In this document: in pieces, positions 8,921 through 17,663 of the stretch
Layout: each line of letters opens with the position of its first letter
Position numbering within the stretch: the stretch's first letter is position 1
Translations under genes and position numbers: made by a program
The notes under the pieces: model-generated
What the model was told of the DNA's origin: nothing
Database searches by the model: none
The model's input: the letters and a program-made list of their open reading frames with translations, nothing else
Assembly (NCBI GenBank): GCA_028287035.1
Contig: JAQBQL010000099.1
Coordinates: 18,300 to 82,299 of the forward strand
Length of the DNA stretch: 64,000 bases
Origin: Labilithrix sp.
GTDB taxonomy: Bacteria > Myxococcota > Polyangia > Polyangiales > Polyangiaceae
Direction: 5' to 3'

Positions 8921-9841
8921 TCAAACGTACGTGAGCCACTCGCTGTGGGACGTGTCGGCGCCGCGCACGACGGCGAAGAACCGCTCCTGGAGGCGCTTCG
9001 TGACCGGGCCGACGATCCCGTCGCCGATGGCGCGGTTGTCGACCTCGCGGACCGGCGTGATCTCGGCGGCGGTGCCGGTGAGGAAGCACTCGTCGGCGAG
9101 CCACAGCTGGTCACGCGTGATGCGGCACTCCTTGACCTCGAGGTTCTCCTCGCGGGCGAGCGCGATGATCGTGTCGCGGGTGATGCCCTCGAGGATCGAG
9201 GACGACAGGTCCGGCGTGTAGAGGACGCCCCGCTTCACGATGAACAGGTTCTCGCCCGAGCCCTCGGACACGTAGCCGTTCGAGTCGAGGAGGATCGCCT
9301 CGTCGTAGCCGCCGAACTTCGCCTCGCGCTTCGCGAGCACGCTGTTCGTGTACTGGCCCATCATCTTCGCCTTCGCGAGGCTCACGTTGATGTGGTGGCG
9401 CGCGAACGAGCTGATCTTGCAGCGGATGCCGTTCTTCAGCGCTTCCTCGCCGAGGTACGCGCCCCACTTCCACGCGATGACGGTCGTGCGCACCGGGTTG
9501 TTCGGCGCGTAGATCCCCATGGCGCCCTCGCCGAGGAAGATCATCGGGCGGATGTACCCGTCGACCATGTTGTTGACCTTGAGGATGTCGACGCAGGCCT
9601 TCATCACCTCTTCGCGGGAGAAGGTCGGCTGCAGCAGCGTGAGCTTCGCGGTGTCGTAGAGGCGGTTCACGTGCTCGCGCAGGCGGAACACCGCGGTCTT
9701 GCCGTTCTCGCGCTGGTAGGCGCGGATCCCCTCGAAGCCCCCGAGCCCGTAATGCAGTGAGTGGGTCAGGAGATGAACGGTCCCCTTGTCCCAATCGATC
9801 ATCTCTCCGTCGAGCCAGATCTTCTGCACCTTGTCGACCAT
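8921..9841 (-). CDS. ilvE: Branched-chain amino acid aminotransferase
   Basis: 306 residues, the usual IlvE length. It transfers the amino group between glutamate and branched-chain 2-oxo acids using pyridoxal phosphate, the last step of Leu, Ile and Val synthesis. Fold-type IV signatures are clear: HYGLGGFEGIRAY near the N-terminus, the active-site Lys region AKAKMMGQYTNS, and GYVSEGSGENLF plus LTGTAAEITPV at the C-terminal half. The frame is open upstream to 9964; ATG 9841 (MVDKVQKIW) is chosen because family similarity begins there. There is no other isoleucine-valine pathway gene nearby, and the downstream genes are membrane proteins. Confidence 0.95.
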   Translation of the reverse strand: MVDKVQKIWLDGEMIDWDKGTVHLLTHSLHYGLGGFEGIRAYQRENGKTAVFRLREHVNRLYDTAKLTLLQPTFSREEVMKACVDILKVNNMVDGYIRPMIFLGEGAMGIYAPNNPVRTTVIAWKWGAYLGEEALKNGIRCKISSFARHHINVSLAKAKMMGQYTNSVLAKREAKFGGYDEAILLDSNGYVSEGSGENLFIVKRGVLYTPDLSSSILEGITRDTIIALAREENLEVKECRITRDQLWLADECFLTGTAAEITPVREVDNRAIGDGIVGPVTKRLQERFFAVVRGADTSHSEWLTYV

Positions 9842-9960
9842 CGGAAACGCTCGCTCGCTTTGTTCGGGGCCGGGGCCCACGGGTTTCGCGGACACTAGTC
9901 TCGACGCCTCCGTGCGGCCACCTGGAATCTGCCGCCGCGATGCGTCGCCTCGTTTCCGCG

Positions 9961-10752
9961 TCATCGGCGCAGCGCGACATAGATCGCGCCCTCGCCCCCG
10001 TCGTCGTCGCGCGCCGTCGCATACGCGGCCACGTGGTCGCGGGATTTTCCTTGCGACAGCCAGGCCGAGATCTCGCCGCGCAGCACGCCGCCGCCGGGAT
10101 GGCGCTCGCCCTTGCCGTGGATGACGAGCACGCAGCGCTCGCCCCGGGAACGCATGGTGCGGAGGAACTCGACGAGCGCCGCCTGCGCGGCCTCCGCGGA
10201 TTTTCCGTGCAGATCGAGCGTGGCGTCGATGGGCAGCATGCCGCGTCTCAGGCTGCGCACGAGGTCGGGCAGCACGTCGATGCGCCGGCCCTCGACGCGG
10301 CGGCCGTCGTCCGAGACCTCGAAGCGCACGCCGTCGTCGACGAGGGAATGCAGGTGGTCGAGGGCCTTCTCGGCCTCCACGACGGCGCGGGCCTTCACCT
10401 CGTCCGTGCGCAGCTTCTGGGCGCCCGGCTTGATGTCGGCGTTCTTCGGGATGCGCCCCCGCGCGCCGACGTCGAGCGGGACGACGCCCGACATCATGCG
10501 GTGGAAGCTGAGGTCGTCGTCGTGGCTCGAGGCCGGTGCGCGCTCGGGCTCGCGAGGCCGCGGGGCGGGGGGCGGCTTCGGCGGCGTCTGCCCGCGCGCG
10601 ATGGCGGCCTTCCGCTCGTCGTCCTTCTGCTTGTCCTCGGCGACGAGCTGCGCCTTGAAGCCCTCGAGGCCGCCCGCGAGCGGATGAAAGCCTCCGAACT
10701 TGGGCAGCGCCGCGTCGCCTTCCTTCTTCTTCGGTTCCTTCTTCTTCGCCAT
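9961..10752 (-). CDS. Smr domain protein (MutS2-type nuclease domain)
   Basis: 263 residues from the ATG at 10752. The N-terminal 130 residues are Lys- and Pro-rich and probably disordered. The C-terminus is an Smr domain: TLDLHGKSAEAAQAAL (LDxH motif), then VLVIHGKGERHPGGGVLR, containing HGKG and the downstream GGxLR. Stand-alone Smr proteins are DNA- or RNA-nicking endonucleases, some acting in ribosome rescue or recombination control. The ATG overlaps the stop of the ferredoxin-like gene by one base (TGATG), so the two are coupled. Confidence 0.9.
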   Translation of the reverse strand: MAKKKEPKKKEGDAALPKFGGFHPLAGGLEGFKAQLVAEDKQKDDERKAAIARGQTPPKPPPAPRPREPERAPASSHDDDLSFHRMMSGVVPLDVGARGRIPKNADIKPGAQKLRTDEVKARAVVEAEKALDHLHSLVDDGVRFEVSDDGRRVEGRRIDVLPDLVRSLRRGMLPIDATLDLHGKSAEAAQAALVEFLRTMRSRGERCVLVIHGKGERHPGGGVLRGEISAWLSQGKSRDHVAAYATARDDDGGEGAIYVALRR

Positions 10753-11303
10753 CACTCGTCCTCGGTGGTGGGCGTGCTGCGCCGCCGGAGCGCGCGGAGG
10801 GCCGTCGTCAGCGTCTTCATCCCGGTGAGGATCCCGTCCGCGTAGTGCCAGTCGGCGTCGTCGAGCTCGGGAAAATCGTGCGGGTTCGCGACGTCCTCGA
10901 GCGTGAGCCCGGGCTTCAGGCGCCGCGCGAGGTCGAGCACCTTCTTCGTCTGGAGCTCCTCGTTCGCGACGAGCTCGGCCTCGATGGCGGTCCACTCGGT
11001 GGCGGCGTGCGCCTCGCCGGGCGAGGCCATGAGCAGCGCCGGGACGTCCGCGAGCTCCACGTCGGAGACGATGGGGTCGCTCGACGGATACCGGGCCACG
11101 GTCGCGCCGTGCGCGGGGCAGATGCCGAGGCAGTGCGTCTTCGTCACCCAGACCTCGGCGATGCGACGGGTGCGCGCCACCTCCGCCTTCAGCGCGTCGT
11201 AGATCGCGTCGCCGCGATCCGCGCAGCCCGGACCGAGCGGTGATCCCTCGCGACGGTTGCCACACACGAACAGATGAAGCCGCGGCCGCGGCGCCGAACG
11301 CAT
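10752..11303 (-). CDS. Thioredoxin-like [2Fe-2S] ferredoxin
   Basis: 183 residues. The first 100 residues look like the thioredoxin-like 2Fe-2S ferredoxin fold: HLFVCGNRREG at the start, C26 in GPGCADRG, then THCLGICPAHGATV with two more Cys, giving four potential cluster ligands. The C-terminal 80 residues are an extension without a recognised fold. The role is electron transfer to an unknown partner. The ATG at 11303 is the first in-frame start, and no strong Shine-Dalgarno sequence is visible. It begins a leftward transcript that continues into Smr. Confidence 0.78.
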   Translation of the reverse strand: MRSAPRPRLHLFVCGNRREGSPLGPGCADRGDAIYDALKAEVARTRRIAEVWVTKTHCLGICPAHGATVARYPSSDPIVSDVELADVPALLMASPGEAHAATEWTAIEAELVANEELQTKKVLDLARRLKPGLTLEDVANPHDFPELDDADWHYADGILTGMKTLTTALRALRRRSTPTTEDE

Positions 11304-11375
11304 CGGTCATCCCTAGCACGGATCGCCCGGCGTACAGCCGCCCACATATGCGCCTAACCCCACGAAACGCAACGT

Positions 11376-11404
11376 GGATCCGGCGCATGGATCCGGACGG
11401 ATCC
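11376..11404. repeat. Three closely spaced GGATCC(G) repeats in a divergent intergenic region
   Basis: GGATCC occurs at 11376-11381, 11389-11394 and 11399-11404, each followed by G. The copies are 13 and 10 bases apart and lie in the 188-base gap between the ferredoxin-like gene and the pseudokinase gene. They could be operator half-sites, or the remnant of a duplicated short sequence. Confidence 0.35.
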
Positions 11405-11491
11405 GAGCCCCAGGCTCCCGCGCGATTTGCTCCCGGTTTGTGGCGGCGGAGCCCGCGGTGCAGACGTTGCAGCGCGGGCCCCGGAACCTGC

Positions 11492-12514
11492 ATGAGAGTC
11501 CTTGCACCGCTGCCTCCTGCGGATGTGCTCGACCTCGGCGACGGCCGTCGCGTCGAGATCCTGGGCGTGCTCGGTCGCGGCGCATCGGCGACGGTGCATC
11601 GCGCGGTGCTGCGCGCGCCGAGCGGGATCCGGAAGGCCGTCGCGCTGAAGATGTTCGGGCGCCTCGCCACCGAGGACGAGCGCGGCGTGCTCGAGCACCT
11701 CGCGCGCACCGCCCGCCGCGTGGCCTCGGTGCAGCATCCGAACGTCGTCGAGCTCATCGACGTCGGGCGCTGGGAGAGCCAGCCGTTCTTCGTGAGCGAG
11801 CTCGTCGAGGGCAAGACCCTCTCGCAGCTCCTCGAGCGCCACGGCGCGCGCGCCCCGCGGCTGCCCCTCGACCTCGCGCTCTTCCTCGGCACCGAGGTCG
11901 CGGAGGCGCTCGCGGGCGCACGCGTCGCGCGCGATCACCGGGGACGCGAGGTCGGCCTCCTCCACCTCGCGCTCGGCCCGCGCAAGATCCTCCTCTCCTG
12001 GCGCGGCGAGGTGAAGGTCACGGACTTCGAGACCGCCGTGGCGACGGGCGCGTCGTCGGGCGTGCGCAGCTTGCGTGCGGTGCTCCACCGGACCGCCACG
12101 ATGGCCCCCGAGGTCGCGCGAGGCGAGCCGGGCGACAGCCGCTCCGACGTCTTCTCGCTCGGCATCGTGCTCCGCGAGCTCCTCGTCGGACCACGCTTCG
12201 CGAGGACCACCACCAACGTCGAGGCGGCCCGCCTGGCGCGCGAGGGCTTCATCGAGCCCCTCTCGTTCCAGCCGAACCTTCCCGGGGACCTCGCGCTCAT
12301 CCTGCGGCGCGCGCTCGACCCCGACCCGCGCGAGCGGTACCCGAACGCGAGCGTGCTCGTCACCGATCTCCGCCGCGTGGCGCTCACGATGGGCGTCGGC
12401 GACGGTCGCGAGCTGCTGCGTCGGGCTCTCGACCGTGAGTGGGGCGAGTGGCGCGAGGGCGACCCGGCGCCCGTATTCCCTGGCGATCCCAGCTCGAGCG
12501 ACGGGTCTCCTTGA
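11492..12514 (+). CDS. Ser/Thr protein kinase-like pseudokinase
   Basis: 340 residues from the ATG at 11492. The kinase fold is clear: Gly-rich loop GVLGRGASATVHRAV, ATP-anchoring Lys K53 in AVALKMF, and the APE-like motif MAPEVARGEP followed by DSRSDVFSLG. The catalytic loop is degenerate: HRDxxxxN is replaced by H158-L-A-LGPRK, so the catalytic Asp is Ala160 and the Asn is Lys. DFG has become D178-F-E. It is probably catalytically dead or weak and may act as a scaffold or regulator. The active HEAT-repeat kinase starts 34 bases downstream, suggesting a functional pair. There is no transmembrane segment. Confidence 0.88.
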   Translation: MRVLAPLPPADVLDLGDGRRVEILGVLGRGASATVHRAVLRAPSGIRKAVALKMFGRLATEDERGVLEHLARTARRVASVQHPNVVELIDVGRWESQPFFVSELVEGKTLSQLLERHGARAPRLPLDLALFLGTEVAEALAGARVARDHRGREVGLLHLALGPRKILLSWRGEVKVTDFETAVATGASSGVRSLRAVLHRTATMAPEVARGEPGDSRSDVFSLGIVLRELLVGPRFARTTTNVEAARLAREGFIEPLSFQPNLPGDLALILRRALDPDPRERYPNASVLVTDLRRVALTMGVGDGRELLRRALDREWGEWREGDPAPVFPGDPSSSDGSP

Positions 12515-12548
12515 CCCTGCCGGGCCTCGGTGAAACCGTGAAACGCCG

Positions 12549-15227
12549 TTGCACGAGCTCCTGCCTGTCCTCGTCGCCGATCTGATCGAGGAGTCCGCAC
12601 GGGACTTCCTCGAGGCGGTCGCGCGCGAGAACGACGAAGCGTGGGTTCCGCTCGTGGCGCCGCCGGTCGGCCTGACCCCGCACGTGCTCGAGGTCTACAC
12701 GCCGTCGCGCCCCGAGCCGCTCCGTCTCCTCGCCGAGCCGACCGGTCCTCCGACCGAGCACGGCTTTCCGCTCCGTCTCTCGCTGCCCGAAGCCGGCGAC
12801 GACGCGCCCGCCGAGCTGTCGCTCGCGTCGAACGTGGAGGAGGTGGCGGCGGTCGGCTTCGACGTGACGATCGCGGGCGATCTGCTCGAGGCCGAGGACG
12901 ACGCGCCCACGGAGCCTCCGCCGGCGCCGGCCGAGTGGCGCGACCCGCTCATCGGCCGCACGCTCGCGAACGGCAAGCTCCAGATCGAGTCGCTCATCGG
13001 CAAGGGGATGATGGGCGCCGTCTACAAGGCGCTCCACCGCGAGCTCCGCTTCCACGTGGCGGTGAAGGTCCTCCACGAGTCGTACCAGCAGGACGCCGAC
13101 TTCTGCCGGCGCTTCTACGCGGAGGCGCTCGCTGCGAGCCAGCTCGATCACCCGAACCTCGTGCGCGTCTACGACTTCGGCCAGGAGCCCGACGGGCTCC
13201 TCTACCTCTCGATGGAGCTCGTGGACGGTCGCTCCCTGCGCGACGCGCTCCACGCGGAGGGCCCGATGAGCGTCAAGCGCATTGCCGATCTCATGATGCA
13301 GGTGTGCGCGGGGCTCGCGCCCGCCCATGCCCGCGGCATCATCCATCGCGACATCAAGCCCGACAACATCGTGCTCGTGATTCGCCAGGACGACGACGGG
13401 ACGCCCTTCGAGCAGGTGAAGGTGTGTGACTTCGGCCTCGCCTTGCTCCGCGCGTCCGACGCCCAGAACGAGCGCTTCGCGGGCACGCCGATCTACATGT
13501 CCCCCGAGCAGTGCCGCGGCGACGAGCTCGACGCACGCACCGACGTCTACGCGTGCGGCATCATGATGTACGAGCTCGCGACGGGCCAGCCCCCGTTCCT
13601 GAGCGACAAACCGATCGTGGTGGTGAACCGGCACCTGACGATGCAGCCGCCGCCGCTGGCGAGCCTCCGGCCGGACGTCGACCCGCGGCTCGAGCCCATC
13701 GTGCAGAAGACGCTCCGCAAGCTGAAGGAGGAGCGCCACGAGAGCGTTCGCGCGTTGCGGCACGATCTGAAGACGCTGCTCGGTCCGCTGCACGGCGGCT
13801 TCGATCTCGCCGCCGAGTCGGCGCGCCTCGACGAGCCGCGGCTGCACGCGCCGGAGGAGCGGCGATCGGTGGCGCCCCGGTCCTCGCCGACCGCGCGGAC
13901 GCCCTCGGTGCCGCCGCCCTCGCGTCCGTCCATGCCGGTGCCGGGGCCCGTGTCCTCGAGCCGGCCTCACGCGACCCCGAGCGGAAGCATTCCGCCGTCG
14001 CGCTCCTCCCAGAGCATGCGCGCGGTGCAGCTCCCGGCGCCCCCGTCGGCCCCGCGCGCCGCGTGGCTCGAGGACACGCAGGACAGCTACGCGAGCTTCC
14101 TCCAGGACATGGCGACCGGCGAGACGCGCGCCGCCGAGGTGTCCACGTCGCTGGCGCGTGACCCCAAGACGTGGCTCACGAAGCTGCTCGAGCAGCCCGA
14201 CGCGCGCGTCGTCGACCGGATGCTCGGCGAGGTCGAAGGCGCCGCGAAGAAGCTCGCCGAGCAGGCCGACGCGCGGACCCTCCGCGCCGTCTCCACCACC
14301 ATCCACGGCATCGCGACCGACGAACGTCGGCACCCGGCCATCCGGCAGAAGGCCTCGGCGGTGCTGCGCGTGTTCGCGGACCAGGCGCTCCTCGCCCCCG
14401 TCGCCGAGCGCTTCGTCTCGCGGAGCGACGATCATCGCGACGCCGCCAAGGCGCTCCTTCTCGACGCCGGCGTGGCGGGCGCCTACGCGGTCTACGGGGC
14501 GCGCGTGAAGTACGCCGGCTCGCCCTCGGCGCGGGCCCCCTTCGTCGAGGTGATGCGCGGGCTCGGCGAGGCGGCCTGGCCGGTGGTGCGCGCCGCCCTC
14601 GAGCGCATCCCGGCCGCCGCGCTCACCGGCGGCCATCACGCCGGCGCGGAGCTCGCCGAGGATCTGCTCCTGTGCGTTCCCGCGTTGCCGGACGAGGCCG
14701 CGGGGCACCTCGTCGCCAAGTACGTGCGCGCCACCGAGCCGGCGCTCTGCCGGGCGGCGACGCAGGCGCTCGGTCGCCTGTGGGCGGAGCGCGCCGCGCC
14801 GGTGCTCCTCGCGCTCCTCGACGTCGACGACGACGGGGTCCGCAGCGCCGCGATCGCCGGGCTCCGCGAGGTCGGCGCGGTCGACGAGGACGTGGTCCGT
14901 CGCCTCGTGCCGATCCTCACCGGCAGAGACCCGGCCGGCCCCGAGCTGCGCCTCGCCGCGGTGACGGCGCTCGAGTACGTCACCCTCGATGCGCGGCCGG
15001 TGGCGGTCCCGATGCTCGTGCAGCTCGTCCGGCACACCGAGCTCCCCGACGTCCTCGCGCTGGCGGCGTCGAAGGCCCTCTTCAGCGTGATGGGCAACGA
15101 GGCGCGCGCGGTGCTCCTCGGCCGCTCCGACGTGGCCTCGGAGCCGCTCAAGTCGCACCTGCTCGAGCTTCTGAAGGATCCCGAGCTGCCGGGCGTCGAC
15201 GCGAGCGACCTCGCGGACCTGATCTAG
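12549..15227 (+). CDS. Ser/Thr protein kinase with C-terminal HEAT-like repeats
   Basis: 892 residues. TTG 12549 is the only usable start, as an in-frame stop lies 18 bases upstream. Residues 1-135 are an acidic leader. The kinase domain spans about 140-415 with GKGMMGAVYKAL, VAVKVLH, IHRDIKPDN, the DFG motif CDFGLA, and an activation-segment end GTPIYMSPEQ, so all catalytic residues are present. Residues 430-510 are Pro/Ser-rich. From about 520 to the end the protein is helical with HEAT/PBS-like repeats (ALGRLWAERAAPVLLALLD, SAAIAGLREVG), probably for partner binding. There is no transmembrane helix. Its stop overlaps the convergent glycosyltransferase stop by two bases (the four-base CTAG). 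Confidence 0.92.
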   Translation: MHELLPVLVADLIEESARDFLEAVARENDEAWVPLVAPPVGLTPHVLEVYTPSRPEPLRLLAEPTGPPTEHGFPLRLSLPEAGDDAPAELSLASNVEEVAAVGFDVTIAGDLLEAEDDAPTEPPPAPAEWRDPLIGRTLANGKLQIESLIGKGMMGAVYKALHRELRFHVAVKVLHESYQQDADFCRRFYAEALAASQLDHPNLVRVYDFGQEPDGLLYLSMELVDGRSLRDALHAEGPMSVKRIADLMMQVCAGLAPAHARGIIHRDIKPDNIVLVIRQDDDGTPFEQVKVCDFGLALLRASDAQNERFAGTPIYMSPEQCRGDELDARTDVYACGIMMYELATGQPPFLSDKPIVVVNRHLTMQPPPLASLRPDVDPRLEPIVQKTLRKLKEERHESVRALRHDLKTLLGPLHGGFDLAAESARLDEPRLHAPEERRSVAPRSSPTARTPSVPPPSRPSMPVPGPVSSSRPHATPSGSIPPSRSSQSMRAVQLPAPPSAPRAAWLEDTQDSYASFLQDMATGETRAAEVSTSLARDPKTWLTKLLEQPDARVVDRMLGEVEGAAKKLAEQADARTLRAVSTTIHGIATDERRHPAIRQKASAVLRVFADQALLAPVAERFVSRSDDHRDAAKALLLDAGVAGAYAVYGARVKYAGSPSARAPFVEVMRGLGEAAWPVVRAALERIPAAALTGGHHAGAELAEDLLLCVPALPDEAAGHLVAKYVRATEPALCRAATQALGRLWAERAAPVLLALLDVDDDGVRSAAIAGLREVGAVDEDVVRRLVPILTGRDPAGPELRLAAVTALEYVTLDARPVAVPMLVQLVRHTELPDVLALAASKALFSVMGNEARAVLLGRSDVASEPLKSHLLELLKDPELPGVDASDLADLI

Positions 15228-16063
15228 TCAGCGCGTTTCTTCACGCGCCCGTACGCATACCCGGCGGCGCCGCTCGCGAACTCGGCCGTCTTCAGGAAGA
15301 GCATCCCGGCCCCGGTGAGCGGATCCTCGATCAGCCGCTCGGGTCGCGAGAGAAAGAGCCTGTACCGCTCGAGCGGGCTCGATTGCCGCGCGAACTTGCC
15401 GAGATTGCCGGGCTTGCTGCGATAGCCGTCGAGCGCCTGCGCGTAGTAAAACTTCTTCGCGCACGTGCGCGCGAGCGCGAGGCGTAGCTCGTCGTGGAGG
15501 ATCTCCTCCGCGATGCGGCCGATGGCAGCCGCGCCGTACTTCGTCTCGATCCGCTGCGGGAGGTCGAAGTCCTCGGAGCCGACGATCTCGGGATCGTACC
15601 CGCCCGCTTCGAGGAACGTCTCGCGGCGGAAGGCGCGCGCCGCTTCCATCCAGTCGACGCCCACGTAGAACGAGCGCTCGAGCGCCTTGCACCGTGCCCA
15701 GAAGCCCTGCCCGAAGCTACGTTCCGGGATGACGAGGGCACGCTTCTCGGGGTCCCGCGCGAAGACGTCGACACACGCCTCCGCGACCCTCGGCGTGAGG
15801 ACCATGTCGCTGTCCACGATGAGGAGCACCTCGCCGCGCGACATCTCCACCCCGTGGTTGCGCTGCACGCACCGCTCGTGGCCCTTCTGATGGACCTGGT
15901 GTGCCCATCGTCCGGCGATGGCGCACGTCTCGTCGCGCGAGCCGTTGTCGACGACGATGAGCTCGAGGTTCTTCCACGTCTGCTCCCGGATCGACCGGAG
16001 GCACGCCTCGAGGTGCTGAGCGGACTGGTACGTCGGGACGATGACCGAGACGAGCGGCGACAT
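15224..16063 (-). CDS. Family 2 glycosyltransferase
   Basis: 279 residues from the ATG at 16063; the frame extends further upstream, but the GT-A fold begins at once with VSVIVPTYQSAQHLEACL. A DxD-like motif VDSDM is at about residue 96, and GGYDPEIVGSEDFDLPQR provides the conserved ED region of GT2 enzymes. The C-terminus is basic and has one amphipathic or hydrophobic stretch (LTGAGMLFLKTAEFASGAAGYAYG). It likely transfers an activated sugar to an envelope glycan or lipid. It follows the polyprenyl-phosphate glycosyltransferase gene with a 7-base gap, so both probably belong to one polysaccharide or lipid-glycosylation unit. Confidence 0.88.
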   Translation of the reverse strand: MSPLVSVIVPTYQSAQHLEACLRSIREQTWKNLELIVVDNGSRDETCAIAGRWAHQVHQKGHERCVQRNHGVEMSRGEVLLIVDSDMVLTPRVAEACVDVFARDPEKRALVIPERSFGQGFWARCKALERSFYVGVDWMEAARAFRRETFLEAGGYDPEIVGSEDFDLPQRIETKYGAAAIGRIAEEILHDELRLALARTCAKKFYYAQALDGYRSKPGNLGKFARQSSPLERYRLFLSRPERLIEDPLTGAGMLFLKTAEFASGAAGYAYGRVKKRAD

Positions 16064-16070
16064 GAGACTC

Positions 16071-17048
16071 CTAGGCGCGTTCGCGCGGGTCCTCGAGCTC
16101 GGGGACATTGAGGCTGCGGCGCACGGTGAAGAGGGGACGCACCAGCACCTCCTCGTGGATGCGCGCGACGTAGACCCCCACCGTCCCGATGGCGGTCAGC
16201 AGGATCCCGATGAGCAGCGTGTTGAAGACCGTCGCCTGCGCGAGGGGCGTGTACAGCCAGCGCGGCCCGAGCACGCGCATCGAGAACCACATCCAGCCGA
16301 GCGACACGGCCGAGGCGGTGGACACCGCGAAGCCCAGGTAGAGGAGCATCCGCAGCGGCACCGAGGAGCGCGTGACGAGCATGTCGATGGCGAGCGTCCA
16401 CAGCTTCGGAAGCGAGTAGGTGGACGCGCCGTCGTGGCGCTCGCCGGCATCGAAGGGCACCGAGGCACGCGCGAAGCCGAGCCAGTCCACGATCTGGCGG
16501 TAGGCCCGTCGCTGCTGGCGTACCAGCAGGAACGCGCGGCGCACCTTGCGGTCGATGAGGCGGTAGTCGGTGCCGCCCACCTCGACGCGGTCGTTGCCGG
16601 CGAGCGCGCGCTCCACCATCGCGAAGAGCCGCGACGACGCGCGCCGCACGAAGGTCTTCCGCGCCGTGGCCCGTCGCGTGGCGACCACGACGTCCGCCCC
16701 TTCGCGCCACTTCGCGAGGAGATCGGGCAGGAGCGCGGGCGGGTGCTGGAGGTCGGCGTCCATGGTGACGACGCAGTCGCCGCGCGCGTACGTGACGCCG
16801 GCGGTGAGGGCGACCTCCTTGCCGAAGTTCCGCGCGAGCGCGATGACCTTCACGCGCGGGTCGGCCTCGGCGAGCGCCGCGAGCACGAGGAGCGAGTCGT
16901 CGGTGCTGCCGTCGTCGACGAAGACGAACTCCCAGGTGGCTCCGGCGAGCGCGTCGGTCACCCGCGTGAGCTCGGCGTGGAGCGGCTGCACGTTGCCCTG
17001 CTCGTTGTAGAGCGGGATCACCACGCTGTGCACTCGTTCCGTCGTCAC
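16071..17048 (-). CDS. Polyprenyl-phosphate glycosyltransferase (DPM/GtrB-like GT2)
   Basis: 325 residues from a GTG at 17048 that overlaps the stop of the Nudix gene (GTGA). The N-terminal GT2 domain has VVIPLYNEQGNV, FVFVDDGSTDDS and the catalytic DADLQHPPALLPDL, the typical dolichyl/undecaprenyl-phosphate mannosyl- or glucosyltransferase signature. GTDYRLIDRKV follows. Two transmembrane helices near the C-terminus (about 235-300) match the GtrB/ArnC layout. It would load a sugar onto a polyprenyl phosphate at the inner membrane. The neighbouring GT2 may use the product or act in the same pathway. Confidence 0.92.
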   Translation of the reverse strand: MTTERVHSVVIPLYNEQGNVQPLHAELTRVTDALAGATWEFVFVDDGSTDDSLLVLAALAEADPRVKVIALARNFGKEVALTAGVTYARGDCVVTMDADLQHPPALLPDLLAKWREGADVVVATRRATARKTFVRRASSRLFAMVERALAGNDRVEVGGTDYRLIDRKVRRAFLLVRQQRRAYRQIVDWLGFARASVPFDAGERHDGASTYSLPKLWTLAIDMLVTRSSVPLRMLLYLGFAVSTASAVSLGWMWFSMRVLGPRWLYTPLAQATVFNTLLIGILLTAIGTVGVYVARIHEEVLVRPLFTVRRSLNVPELEDPRERA

Positions 17049-17629
17049 CGGCTCGCAGAATACCGCAATCGCCGGCGCAGGTACGCCTCGAGCGCGACCA
17101 CCACGAGCGCGTGGGTGACCTCGCCTTCGTCGACGAGGCGCGCGACGTCCGCCGCGGGAACGAGGCTCGTCTCGAGCTCCTCGAGCTCGTCGAAGGCGGT
17201 GTCCGCCGTCCGCTTCGCGCCCCGCGCGAGGTACGTCCAGCAGCGGTTTCCCTGGAGCGCGGGATTCGGCTCCACCACCGACAGGAGCTCGAAGGAGGCG
17301 GCCTCGTAGCCGGTCTCCTCGCGGAGCTCGCGCGCCGCGGCGGCCGCCGGGTCCTCGCCGGGATCGATCACGCCCCCCGGGATCTCGAGCGAGAGCGCGT
17401 CGGTCCCGAACCGGTACTGCCAGACGAACACGAGCTCGCCGGCCTCCGTCTCGGCGAGCACGTTGCACCAGTCCGGGCACGCGAAGACGAACACCTCGTG
17501 GGCGAGGGGCGGGTCGTAGGTGAGCCGCTGCACCTCGAAGACGCGGTGGCTCGCCACGGGCGTCACGGTGCGGCCCCCGGGCTTGCGGAGCGTGGTCGGA
17601 TAGGTCGGTCGCGCGTCCTGTCGAGACAT
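17045..17629 (-). CDS. Nudix hydrolase, ADP-ribose pyrophosphatase-like
   Basis: 194 residues. The Nudix box is complete (GGVIDPGEDP, then AAAARELREETGYE: G-x5-E-x7-REUxEExGU) at about residues 85-107. The surrounding VQRLTYDPP and VFVWQYRFGTDALSLEIPGG resembles ADP-sugar diphosphatases (NudF type). It would hydrolyse ADP-ribose or a related nucleoside diphosphate sugar. It is the first gene of the minus-strand glycosyltransferase unit and is coupled by GTGA overlap. It is divergent from smpB, with overlapping -10-like boxes in the 34-base gap. Confidence 0.92.
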   Translation of the reverse strand: MSRQDARPTYPTTLRKPGGRTVTPVASHRVFEVQRLTYDPPLAHEVFVFACPDWCNVLAETEAGELVFVWQYRFGTDALSLEIPGGVIDPGEDPAAAAARELREETGYEAASFELLSVVEPNPALQGNRCWTYLARGAKRTADTAFDELEELETSLVPAADVARLVDEGEVTHALVVVALEAYLRRRLRYSASR

Positions 17630-17639
17630 ACGCGCGATC

Positions 17640-17646
17640 TACGCTA
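17640..17646. promoter_or_regulatory. Overlapping divergent -10-like boxes for smpB and the Nudix gene
   Basis: TACGCTA reads TACGCT on the plus strand (17640-17645) and TAGCGT on the minus strand (17646-17641). The plus box would place transcription start near 17652, after the ATG at 17646, which favours ATG 17664 as the smpB start. The minus box is 11 bases from the Nudix ATG. The two promoters could compete. Confidence 0.4.
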
Positions 17647-17663
17647 TGGTGCGCGGCCCGGAA

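Noticed and set aside
9842..9964. Longer N-terminus for IlvE
   Set aside because: The 41 extra residues have no family similarity and the usual IlvE start is at 9841.
12384..15158. 924-residue open frame on the minus strand
   Set aside because: It lies antisense to the HEAT-repeat kinase, its composition is Arg/Glu/Leu/His-biased as in shadow frames of GC-rich genes, and it has no domain.
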